6,165 bases of DNA from NCBI GenBank assembly GCA_964516635.1, contig CAZEZY010000137.1, forward strand, positions 1 to 6,165, written 5' to 3'. The notes beneath the pieces were generated by a model, which made no database searches, was not told where the DNA came from, and saw nothing but the letters and a program-made list of their open reading frames with translations. This DNA comes from CAZEZY01 sp964516635 (GTDB lineage Bacteria; Pseudomonadota; Gammaproteobacteria; Burkholderiales; Burkholderiaceae_C). Position 1 is the first letter of the stretch. The number at the start of each line of letters is the position of its first letter. Positions 1 to 5,983 of this stretch are shown piece after piece. A program made the position numbers and the translations under genes.

Positions 1-366
1 AACGCCATACAGGGCCCGATCCACCCCACGCTGGGCATCGCGATGGACATGAGCATCCAGCTCAAGGCGGCCAACGGCGCCATCTGCACGCTTTCCTTGA
101 GCTTCAACAACGACGGCCCGCTGGGCACCTTCTTCCGCTACATCGGCGACACCGCCACCTACATCGCCCGTTACGACGACCTGTTCAACGGCAAGGAAGA
201 AAAGATCGACGTGTCGAAAGTGGACGTCTCCATGAACGGCATCGAGCTGCAGGACCGCGAGTTCTTTGCCGCCATCCGCGAAGGCCGCGAGCCGAATGCC
301 AGCGTGGCCAGCGTGCTGCCGTGCTACCAGGTGCTGCACCAGCTGGAGCAGCAGCTCAACGCCTGA
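1..366 (+). CDS. ligC: Gfo/Idh/MocA-family oxidoreductase, C-terminal part; probable 4-carboxy-2-hydroxymuconate semialdehyde dehydrogenase (LigC/PmdC-like)
   Basis: The reading frame is open from base 1 and ends at TGA 364-366, so the N-terminal Rossmann NAD(P)-binding half lies outside the window and only the last 121 residues are seen. These form the C-terminal half of the Gfo/Idh/MocA fold: a stretch starting NAIQGPIHPTLGIAMDMSIQ, a beta-sheet core around CTLSLSFNNDGPLGTFFRY, and a terminal helix region with ELQDREFFAAIREGREPN and a closing CYQVLHQLEQQL. This pattern matches what I recall of LigC/PmdC, which oxidise the hemiacetal form of 4-carboxy-2-hydroxymuconate semialdehyde to 2-pyrone-4,6-dicarboxylate in the protocatechuate 4,5-cleavage pathway in the cytoplasm. 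Family membership is strong; the exact enzyme is from memory and would be supported by other lig/pmd genes upstream. Nothing on this strand follows closely, so it is probably the last gene of its operon. It converges on the ABC transporter gene across 19 bases. Confidence 0.7.
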   Translation, partial: NAIQGPIHPTLGIAMDMSIQLKAANGAICTLSLSFNNDGPLGTFFRYIGDTATYIARYDDLFNGKEEKIDVSKVDVSMNGIELQDREFFAAIREGREPNASVASVLPCYQVLHQLEQQLNA

Positions 367-385
367 TGGCCAGTGCCTCCAGGTT

Positions 386-2164
386 TCAGTCCTGGAACTG
401 CAGGGCCGCCAGGCTGGCGTACAGCCCGCCATGGGCCATCAGCTCGGCGTGACTGCCCTGTTCCACCACACGGGCGTGGTCCAGCACCACGATGCGATTG
501 GCTTTCTGCACGGTGGAGAGCCGGTGGGCAATCACCAGCGTGGTGCGCCCCGTCATGGCGGACGCCAGTGCGGCCTGCACCGCCCGTTCGCTGTGCGTGT
601 CCAGCGCACTGGTGGCCTCATCCAGCAGCAGCAGGGGCGGGTTCTTGAGGATGGCGCGTGCAATCGCAATGCGCTGGCGTTGCCCGCCCGACAGGCGCAC
701 CCCCCGCTCACCCAGAAAGGTTTCATAGCCCTGGGGCAGCCGCTCGATGAATTCGTGTGCGTGGGCGGCGCGGGCCGCCGCTTCCACTTCGGCTGCCGAC
801 GCTTCCGGTCGACCATAGCGGATGTTGTCCATGGCGCTGGCAGAAAATATCACCGGGTCCTGGGACACCAGGCCGATGTGCTGGCGCAGCGCGTGCAGAT
901 CCAGCTCGTCCACAGGGCACCCATTCACCTGGATGCGGCCCTGCTGTGCGTCATAGAAGCGCAGCAGCAGTGCAAAAACCGTGCTTTTGCCCGCGCCGCT
1001 GGGCCCCACCAAGGCCACCGTTTCGCCAGCCCCCACCCGAATCGTCACGTCCTCCAGGGCCGGCTGATCCGGGCGGGAAGGGTAGTGGAATGTCACGCCT
1101 TCAAAAACCACCTCGCTTCCACCGGTTCGATGGGGCAAGGGCCGGGGGTGGCTGGGTGCCCGTACTGGCGACACGGTGCCCAGCAACTCGGCGAGCCGTT
1201 CGCTGGCACCGGCGGCACGAAGCACGTCGCCATACACCTCGCCCAGCACGGCCACGGCACTGGCAAACAGCAGCGCATAGATGGCCGACTGGCCCAGTTC
1301 ACCCGCCGTCATGCGGCCTGCCAGCACCGCCTCGGAGCCCAGATAGAGTCCCCAGATCACCAGCAGCGCGGTCGTGATCATCACAAACGCCAGCAAACCG
1401 CTGCGGGCACGGCTACGCTGCAGCGCCACCGCATAGGCCGCTTCGGTGGATTCGGCAAAGCGTCGACTCTCGCGCGGTTCGGCGGTGTAACTCTGCACCA
1501 GCGGCATGGCCGCGAGCACCTCGGTGGCCATGCCACTGGCGTCGGCCACGCGGTCCTGGCTGGCCCGAGACAGGCGCCGCACCCGCCGGCCCCACCACAC
1601 GGTGGGCAGCACCACCAGCAGCACCACGGCCAGCACCTGCAGCATGGCCCACGGGTGCGACCACACCAGCATCAACAGCGCCCCGGTGCCCATGACAGCG
1701 TTGCGCAGCCCCATCGACAGCGACGAGCCCACCACCGTCTGCACCAGCGTGGTGTCGGTCGTCAGCCGGCTGGCCACCTCGCCGCTTTTGGTGGTCTCGA
1801 AAAACTCCGGGCTTTGCCTCAGCACATGGTCGTACACGGCCTGCCGCACATCGGCGGTGATGCGTTCGCCCAGCCAGGTGAACCAGTGAAAGCGCAAGGC
1901 GGACAAAGCCCCCAGGCCCACCGCAAGCGCCGCCAGCAGGCCAAAATGCGATTGCAGTTCCTCAACCCGTGCCGGGTCACGGCCCGCTGCCAGCGCCGAA
2001 TCGATCACGCCTCGCAAGGCCCAGGGAAACCAGAGGGCCGTTCCGGCGGCCAGACCCAGCAACAGGAGTGCAAATGCCACATGGCCACGGTAGGGCCTCA
2101 TGAATCGCCACAATCCTCTCAGTTTCAAGGGGTGGGCTTTGGGCGATAGGGTGTCAGCAGGCAT
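386..2164 (-). CDS. MsbA-like ABC half-transporter (fused permease and ATP-binding domains)
   Basis: An inner-membrane ABC exporter half-unit of 592 residues, expected to work as a homodimer that moves a hydrophobic or lipid-like substrate out using ATP; the substrate cannot be read from the sequence. About six membrane segments lie at roughly 28-53, 75-95, 154-169, 174-190, 257-276 and 293-313. The nucleotide-binding domain spans about 350-592 with every key element intact: A-loop Tyr361, Walker A GPSGAGKST (387-395, Lys393), Q-loop Gln435, signature LSGGQ (491-495), Walker B LLLLDE with catalytic Glu516, and H-loop His547. Length and domain order are usual for MsbA/BmrA-type exporters. The stop is TGA on the minus strand at 386-388. 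I chose the ATG at 2164; a longer form starting at 2191 adds nine residues but would overlap the start codon of the divergent aldo/keto reductase gene. Neither start has a clear ribosome-binding site. A Pro/His/Arg-rich linker (about 333-348) joins the two halves. Confidence 0.93.
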   Translation of the reverse strand: MPADTLSPKAHPLKLRGLWRFMRPYRGHVAFALLLLGLAAGTALWFPWALRGVIDSALAAGRDPARVEELQSHFGLLAALAVGLGALSALRFHWFTWLGERITADVRQAVYDHVLRQSPEFFETTKSGEVASRLTTDTTLVQTVVGSSLSMGLRNAVMGTGALLMLVWSHPWAMLQVLAVVLLVVLPTVWWGRRVRRLSRASQDRVADASGMATEVLAAMPLVQSYTAEPRESRRFAESTEAAYAVALQRSRARSGLLAFVMITTALLVIWGLYLGSEAVLAGRMTAGELGQSAIYALLFASAVAVLGEVYGDVLRAAGASERLAELLGTVSPVRAPSHPRPLPHRTGGSEVVFEGVTFHYPSRPDQPALEDVTIRVGAGETVALVGPSGAGKSTVFALLLRFYDAQQGRIQVNGCPVDELDLHALRQHIGLVSQDPVIFSASAMDNIRYGRPEASAAEVEAAARAAHAHEFIERLPQGYETFLGERGVRLSGGQRQRIAIARAILKNPPLLLLDEATSALDTHSERAVQAALASAMTGRTTLVIAHRLSTVQKANRIVVLDHARVVEQGSHAELMAHGGLYASLAALQFQD

Positions 2165-2179
2165 GCTTGGATCATAAAC

Positions 2180-2184
2180 AGGAG
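2180..2184 (+). promoter_or_regulatory. Ribosome-binding site of the aldo/keto reductase gene
   Basis: AGGAG lies five bases before the ATG at 2190. It is a near-consensus Shine-Dalgarno sequence and fixes that start. It sits in the 25-base gap between the divergent ABC transporter and reductase genes. Confidence 0.75.
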
Positions 2185-2189
2185 TACCC

Positions 2190-3194
2190 ATGCAACAACG
2201 TCAACTCGGTCCCTTCCAGGTCAGCGCCATCGGTCTGGGGTGCATGAACATCTGTCACGCCTATGGTGCGCCGGTGCCTCGCGAGCAGGCTGAACGCCTG
2301 TTGCTGGCCGCCCTGGAGGCCGGGGTCACGCATTTCGACACCGCTGCCCTGTACGGTTTTGGCCTGAGTGAAACCCTCATCGGCGAGGTGCTGTCGCCCC
2401 ACCGCAACCGCTTCGTGCTGGCCAGCAAGTGCGGCATGCAGGGTGTGGACGTGAATGGCGACGGCAAGCTGGTGAGGGTGATCGATGGTCGGCCGGCCAC
2501 GCTCAAGGCGACTTGCGAGGCCGCGCTCAAGCGCCTGCGAACCGATGTGATCGACCTCTATTACCTCCACCGCTGGGACAAGCAGGTGCCGATTGAAGAC
2601 AGTGTCGGGGCGCTGGCCGATCTGGTGCAGGAAGGCAAGATACGCAGCATCGGTTTGAGCGAAGTGTCGGCGGCCACCTTGCGCCGGGCCCACGCCGTGC
2701 ATCCCATCGCCGCGTTGCAGACCGAATACAGCCTGTGGACGCGCAACCCGGAGATTGCCGTGCTCGACACCTGCCGCCAACTCGGTGTGAGCTTTGTGGC
2801 GTTCAGCCCGGTGGGTCGAGGCTTCCTCACCGGTCATCCCCCTGATGCCCTCACACTGGGCCCACAGGACATCCGCAAGACCATGCCCCGATTCATGGCC
2901 GGCAGCTACGAACACAACCGGGCCCTGCTGCCAGCCTTCCATGCGCTGGCGGCCGAAGCGGGTTGCACCCCGGCCCAACTGGCCATTGCGTGGCTGTTGC
3001 ACCAGGGTGACGATATCCTGCCCATCCCTGGCACCACCCGCGTGGAACACCTGCAAGAAGACCTGGCCGCTGCCGACGTCCGGCTCGCCACCGACCTCAT
3101 GCGCCGACTCGAAGACGTGATGCACGATCGTCTGGTGGCGGGCAGCCGCTACAACGAGCAGGCGAACCGCGAGGTGGATACCGAAACAAACTGA
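2190..3194 (+). CDS. Aldo/keto reductase
   Basis: A cytoplasmic NADPH-dependent oxidoreductase of 334 residues that reduces aldehydes or ketones; the natural substrate cannot be told from sequence. The TIM-barrel catalytic tetrad is complete: Asp50 and Tyr55 in HFDTAALYG, Lys80 in VLASKCG, and His127 in YYLHRWD. Further family marks are GLSEVS (155-160), QTEYSLWTRNPE (177-188), AFSPVGRGFLTG (204-215), and the cofactor-binding IPGTTRVEHLQEDL near 279-292. The QTEYSLWTRNPE and SPVGRGFLTG pattern fits the AKR13-type/general stress-type reductases rather than the potassium-channel beta subunits. Length is normal. The ATG at 2190 is supported by AGGAG five bases upstream. The gene is divergent from the ABC transporter gene, so its promoter should lie inside the 5' end of that gene; I see no convincing -35/-10 pair. 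A 90-base gap separates it from the lipoprotein gene, so co-transcription is possible but not shown. Confidence 0.93.
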   Translation: MQQRQLGPFQVSAIGLGCMNICHAYGAPVPREQAERLLLAALEAGVTHFDTAALYGFGLSETLIGEVLSPHRNRFVLASKCGMQGVDVNGDGKLVRVIDGRPATLKATCEAALKRLRTDVIDLYYLHRWDKQVPIEDSVGALADLVQEGKIRSIGLSEVSAATLRRAHAVHPIAALQTEYSLWTRNPEIAVLDTCRQLGVSFVAFSPVGRGFLTGHPPDALTLGPQDIRKTMPRFMAGSYEHNRALLPAFHALAAEAGCTPAQLAIAWLLHQGDDILPIPGTTRVEHLQEDLAAADVRLATDLMRRLEDVMHDRLVAGSRYNEQANREVDTETN

Positions 3195-3209
3195 AAAAAA
3201 TCGAGACCG

Positions 3210-3230
3210 GCCTGCAACCATCGTGCAGGC
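3210..3230. other. Inverted repeat in the gap between the aldo/keto reductase and lipoprotein genes
   Basis: Arms GCCTGCA (3210-3216) and TGCAGGC (3224-3230) pair perfectly over 7 bp around a 7-base loop. No T run follows on the + strand, so it does not look like a standard intrinsic terminator for the reductase gene. An A run at 3194-3200 would be a T run on the minus strand, but nine bases from the stem and with no minus-strand gene ending here. It could be a weak transcript hairpin or a protein-binding palindrome upstream of the stress-module genes. The rest of the 3195-3284 gap shows no clear promoter hexamers. Confidence 0.45.
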
Positions 3231-3271
3231 AGATCCCGGCACCATGGCGGTCATGTTCAACCGATTCCTGA

Positions 3272-3276
3272 AAGGA
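3272..3276 (+). promoter_or_regulatory. Ribosome-binding site of the Spy/CpxP-like lipoprotein gene
   Basis: AAGGA sits eight bases before the ATG at 3285, a normal spacing. It supports that start, which is also the one that yields a proper signal peptide. Confidence 0.7.
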
Positions 3277-3284
3277 ACACTGAC

Positions 3285-3776
3285 ATGAAAACCTGGATCA
3301 AGCGCACGCTCATCGCCGTCGCGGGCGCCACTCTGGTGCTGGGCACACTCACCGCCTGCGGCTACCAAGGCGGGCACCATGAGGGCCACCGCAGCGAGCA
3401 TCGTCACGGAGGCTGGAGCGAAGAACGCATCACCGAGATGCGTGGAAAAGCCGTGGATCGCGTCAGCCGTCAACTCAATCTGAGCGCTGAACAGCGCAAG
3501 AAACTGGATGCGCTGGCCAACGAAATGCAGGTCAGCCGGCGCGCCCTGCAAGGCGAGGGCCCAGCGCCCAGGGAAGCGCTGGCCGCCATGCTGGCAGGCC
3601 CCACCATGGACCGACAGGCCGCGACCCAGTTCCTGGACCAGAAAACCCAGGCCGTCCAGAGTCGATCACCACAAGTCATCAACGCCATGGGTGACTTTTT
3701 TGACAGCCTGACACCGGACCAGCAAGCCCAGGTGCGTGCGTTTCTGGAGAAGCGCAGTGGCTGGCGACGCGGCTGA
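3285..3776 (+). CDS. Spy/CpxP-like (LTXXQ-type) periplasmic lipoprotein, His-rich
   Basis: A 163-residue exported protein. The N-terminus has Lys/Arg at 2-7, a hydrophobic core at about 9-22 and a lipobox LTAC with Cys25, so it is predicted to be lipid-anchored; Gly at +2 does not match the Asp retention signal, pointing to the outer membrane. Right after the anchor is a His-rich stretch (His31, 32, 35, 39, 41) ending near Trp44. The rest is predicted mostly helical, with two LTxxQ-like motifs, LNLSAEQ (64-70) and LTPDQQ (142-147), which mark the Spy/CpxP superfamily. Members of this family act as periplasmic chaperones, metal-binding proteins or feedback inhibitors of sensor kinases. It lies 17 bases upstream of a response regulator/sensor kinase pair, the usual context for such a protein, and probably feeds back on that kinase (inference). 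Classical CpxP and Spy are soluble, so the lipobox is a variation. Overall family assignment is good; the function in this organism is inferred. Confidence 0.82.
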   Translation: MKTWIKRTLIAVAGATLVLGTLTACGYQGGHHEGHRSEHRHGGWSEERITEMRGKAVDRVSRQLNLSAEQRKKLDALANEMQVSRRALQGEGPAPREALAAMLAGPTMDRQAATQFLDQKTQAVQSRSPQVINAMGDFFDSLTPDQQAQVRAFLEKRSGWRRG

Positions 3777-3793
3777 CGCAGGCAGGCTCAGGA

Positions 3794-4504
3794 ATGTCAC
3801 AATGCCTGATGCCCCGCCTCTTGCTCATTGACGACGACCAGAACCTGGGCCCTCCACTGGCCCAGTATGTGGGGCGTTTCAGCATGGAACTGGTCCAGGC
3901 CCTTCGCCCCTCCGAAGGGCTGACCCGACTCCGTGAGGGCGGTTTCGATGTCGCCATCCTGGACGTCATGTTGCCCGAGATGGACGGCTTCGAGCTGTGC
4001 CGCACCATTCGACAGGACAACGACATCCCCATCGTCATGCTCACCGCGCGCGGGGATGTGATGGACCGGGTGGTGGGTCTGGAGATGGGCGCGGACGATT
4101 ACCTCCCCAAACCCTTTGAGCCGCGCGAACTGGTGGCCAGGGTGCAGACCCTGTTGCGCCGCCGCCAGGGGACTTTGCTGGGCGGGCCGAGCAAGGCACA
4201 GCCCGGACCATTGCGATTCGACGGTCTGGTCATTGATCCCGCCCGGCGTTGCGTCGAGCGCGAAGGGGTGGAGGTCGAGTTGACCGGCACCGAATTCGAT
4301 CTGCTGCACCTGCTGGCCCGCGACCCCGGCAAGGTGTTCAGCCGCGACGACATCCTCAACCAGTTGCGGGGACACGACGCCGACCTCTACTCCCGTGCGG
4401 TGGACATCGTGATCAGCCGCTTGCGCAAGAAGCTCGAACCGCTGGACGCCATCAAAACCATCCGGCATGCGGGGTACACCCTGGCCCTGCGGCGCGCCAC
4501 CTGA
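3794..4504 (+). CDS. OmpR-family response regulator (CpxR/RstA-like)
   Basis: A cytoplasmic DNA-binding regulator of 236 residues. The receiver domain (about 7-124) has the acidic pocket Asp13/Asp14, phospho-acceptor Asp57 in DVAILDVMLP, Thr84 in VMLTARG, and Lys106 in YLPKPF. A linker leads to a winged-helix output domain (about 138-234) with LTGTEFDLLHLLARDPGKVF, a recognition helix around YSRAVDIVISRLRKKL (199-214), and the closing wing IKTIRHAGYTL. All phosphorylation residues are present, so it should be activated by the kinase encoded next. It follows the lipoprotein gene by 17 bases and its stop codon overlaps the kinase start (TGATG at 4502-4506), indicating one operon and translational coupling. 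The start is uncertain: ATG 3794 has CAGGA directly against it and a weak AGG further up, while an in-frame ATG at 3809 would begin MPRLLLIDDD, typical for the family. Likely targets are the operon itself and envelope or metal stress genes (inference). Confidence 0.93.
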   Translation: MSQCLMPRLLLIDDDQNLGPPLAQYVGRFSMELVQALRPSEGLTRLREGGFDVAILDVMLPEMDGFELCRTIRQDNDIPIVMLTARGDVMDRVVGLEMGADDYLPKPFEPRELVARVQTLLRRRQGTLLGGPSKAQPGPLRFDGLVIDPARRCVEREGVEVELTGTEFDLLHLLARDPGKVFSRDDILNQLRGHDADLYSRAVDIVISRLRKKLEPLDAIKTIRHAGYTLALRRAT

Positions 4505-5919
4505 TGAAGCCCACCACACCGGACCCTTCTGATGCCCATGCGCCGAGCCGCCGGTGGCTGCACCTTCTGCGTGAGCGGCTGCCCGGTCGATCCCTCAAAC
4601 GGCGTCTGTTGCTGGTGTTTTTGTTGCTGTCGGTCGCGCTCGCGGGGGTGTTCATCGCCGGTGCTCAGCGGGCCTTCACACTCAACTGGCGGGAGGCCGC
4701 ACGGCCCGTGCTCATGGACTATGTGGACCGGCTGGCGGCCGATGTGACCGGTTCAGGCGACGGGCCGCCCAGCATCGAGCGGGCAATGGCCCTGGTGCAG
4801 CGTCTTCCCCTCACCATCGAGATCGAAGGCCCCGTGGTGAACTGGCAGTCCCACCCCGAATGGCATCGGGATGGCCGCGAACGCCATGAGCATCGCCGCG
4901 ATGCGGAATGGGCCGATGCTGGCTGGAATCATGACCGGGGCTGGGAGCGTATCCGTGAACGCCAGACGGCCGACGGGCACACCATCCGTTTCGGGCTGAA
5001 CGAGCAGGCCTTCGAGCGGCGGCAGCGGCACCTGTGGGTGGTGTTGCTGGGCCTGCTGCTGATCATCACCCTGGCCTATGGCTATGTTCGGCGCCTGCTT
5101 CGCCCGCTGGATGACATCGGGGCAGGCGCGCAGCGCTTCGGGGCGGGCGAATTCACACACCCGATTCCGGTTCGCCATGCCATGCGCCCGGATGAACTGG
5201 ATCAGCTCGCCATCACGGTCAACACGATGGGGCACGACATCCACCAGATGCTCGAAGCCAAGCGGGCCTTGCTGCTGGCCATCAGCCACGAACTGCGCAG
5301 CCCCATCACCCGCGCCCGGCTGCATGCCGAACTGCTGCCAGAAGAGGGCGAGGCCGCCGCACAGCGCGCGGCCCTGTTGCGTGACTTGCAGGAAATGGCC
5401 GATCTGGTGAGTGACCTGCTGGAGAGCGAGCGCCTGGCGGGTGGCCATAGGGCGCTGCACCGCGAGCCGGTGGACTTGCCCACCCTGGCCCGAGAGGTGC
5501 TCCAGGAACTCACGGCCCGGCACCCGCAAGCGGCGCAAGTGGTCCTGGTGGCTGATCCTGCCATGCCGTCGGTGCAGGCCGATCGCAGCCGCCTGCGCCT
5601 GATGTTGCGCAACCTGCTGGACAACGCCTTGCGCCACGGCGGGAATGCCTCATCGCCGCCCGAGCTCCGACTGGCGCACACCCCGCAAGGGTTGCGGATC
5701 GACGTCCGCGACCACGGCCCCGGTGTCCCTGATGAACAACTGGCCCAACTGGCCCAGGCCTTCTACCGGCCCGACAGCGCCCGCACCCGCTCAGCGGGCG
5801 GGGTGGGGCTGGGCCTCTACCTGTGCCGACTGGTCGCGCAGGCGCATGGCGGCCGCCTTTTGATCAGCCATGCGCAGCCCGGCTTGCGGGTGAGGGTAGA
5901 GATACCCTACGGGCGGTGA
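4504..5919 (+). CDS. Sensor histidine kinase with His-rich periplasmic domain (HAMP, HisKA, HATPase)
   Basis: An inner-membrane kinase of 471 residues that should autophosphorylate and pass phosphate to the preceding regulator. A basic cytoplasmic N-tail leads to membrane segment 1 (about 34-56), a periplasmic domain (about 57-175), membrane segment 2 (about 176-195) and a HAMP linker (about 196-250). The H-box SHELRSP places the phosphorylated His at 262. The ATP domain has the N-box RNLLDNALRHG (Asn370, Asn374), G1 DHGPGVP (403-409), F-box FYRPD (420-424) and G2 GGVGLGL (432-438), so it looks catalytically complete. The periplasmic segment holds an unusual cluster at about 113-152 with His117, 121, 128, 130, 143 and five Trp, plus many Arg and acidic residues. 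This could bind metal or the neighbouring lipoprotein (inference). The ATG at 4504 overlaps the regulator stop by one base and has no strong ribosome-binding site of its own, as expected for coupled translation. The same frame is open back to 4249, but the overlap start fits best. Layout resembles CpxA/RstB-type kinases. Confidence 0.94.
   Translation: MKPTTPDPSDAHAPSRRWLHLLRERLPGRSLKRRLLLVFLLLSVALAGVFIAGAQRAFTLNWREAARPVLMDYVDRLAADVTGSGDGPPSIERAMALVQRLPLTIEIEGPVVNWQSHPEWHRDGRERHEHRRDAEWADAGWNHDRGWERIRERQTADGHTIRFGLNEQAFERRQRHLWVVLLGLLLIITLAYGYVRRLLRPLDDIGAGAQRFGAGEFTHPIPVRHAMRPDELDQLAITVNTMGHDIHQMLEAKRALLLAISHELRSPITRARLHAELLPEEGEAAAQRAALLRDLQEMADLVSDLLESERLAGGHRALHREPVDLPTLAREVLQELTARHPQAAQVVLVADPAMPSVQADRSRLRLMLRNLLDNALRHGGNASSPPELRLAHTPQGLRIDVRDHGPGVPDEQLAQLAQAFYRPDSARTRSAGGVGLGLYLCRLVAQAHGGRLLISHAQPGLRVRVEIPYGR
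5893..5908 (+). other. Small hairpin at the 3' end of the sensor kinase gene
   Basis: Arms AGGGTA (5893-5898) and TACCCT (5903-5908) enclose the loop GAGA, which fits the stable GNRA tetraloop pattern. It lies just inside the kinase coding region, 9 bases before the stop codon. No T run follows, so it is not a standard intrinsic terminator; it may only stabilise the transcript end or be chance. Confidence 0.35.
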
Positions 5920-5944
5920 TCTCGGCGGTGAGTGCTTCCTCCCC

Positions 5945-5950
5945 TAGAAT
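5945..5950 (+). promoter_or_regulatory. Possible -10 element upstream of the HsdR-like gene
   Basis: TAGAAT in the 64-base gap after the kinase gene is one base off the TATAAT consensus and would give a leader of about 27 bases before the ATG at 5984. No recognisable -35 hexamer is present at the right distance, so this is a weak call. If real, the downstream gene has its own promoter rather than being part of the kinase operon. Confidence 0.3.
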
Positions 5951-5983
5951 GCCAGAAGAGGAAAAAACGACACCCAACGCCAC

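Noticed and set aside
378..396. Hairpin TCCAGG/CCTGGA around the ABC transporter stop codon, considered as a terminator between the convergent genes
   Set aside because: The stem is only six bases and no T run follows on either strand.
266..2149. A 627-codon + strand open frame opposite the ABC transporter gene
   Set aside because: The protein is rich in His, Gln, Gly and Arg with no recognisable domain, as expected for the antisense of a GC-rich gene; the opposite strand has a full set of ABC transporter motifs.
2172..3551. A 459-codon minus-strand open frame opposite the aldo/keto reductase and lipoprotein genes
   Set aside because: It shows no domain or motif and spans two clearly real + strand genes and their gap; it is a by-product of codon bias.
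4249..4503. An N-terminal extension of the kinase frame back to 4249
   Set aside because: It would overlap the regulator's DNA-binding domain by about 255 bases and translates to an Arg/Gly/Pro-rich stretch of no known type; the ATG at 4504 overlapping the stop codon is the usual arrangement.
3797..4519. A 240-codon minus-strand open frame opposite the response regulator gene
   Set aside because: The + strand has all receiver and winged-helix residues; the antisense product has no recognisable features.
4753..5637. A 294-codon minus-strand open frame opposite the sensor kinase gene
   Set aside because: It is Gln/His/Gly-rich without motifs and lies antisense to conserved kinase boxes.
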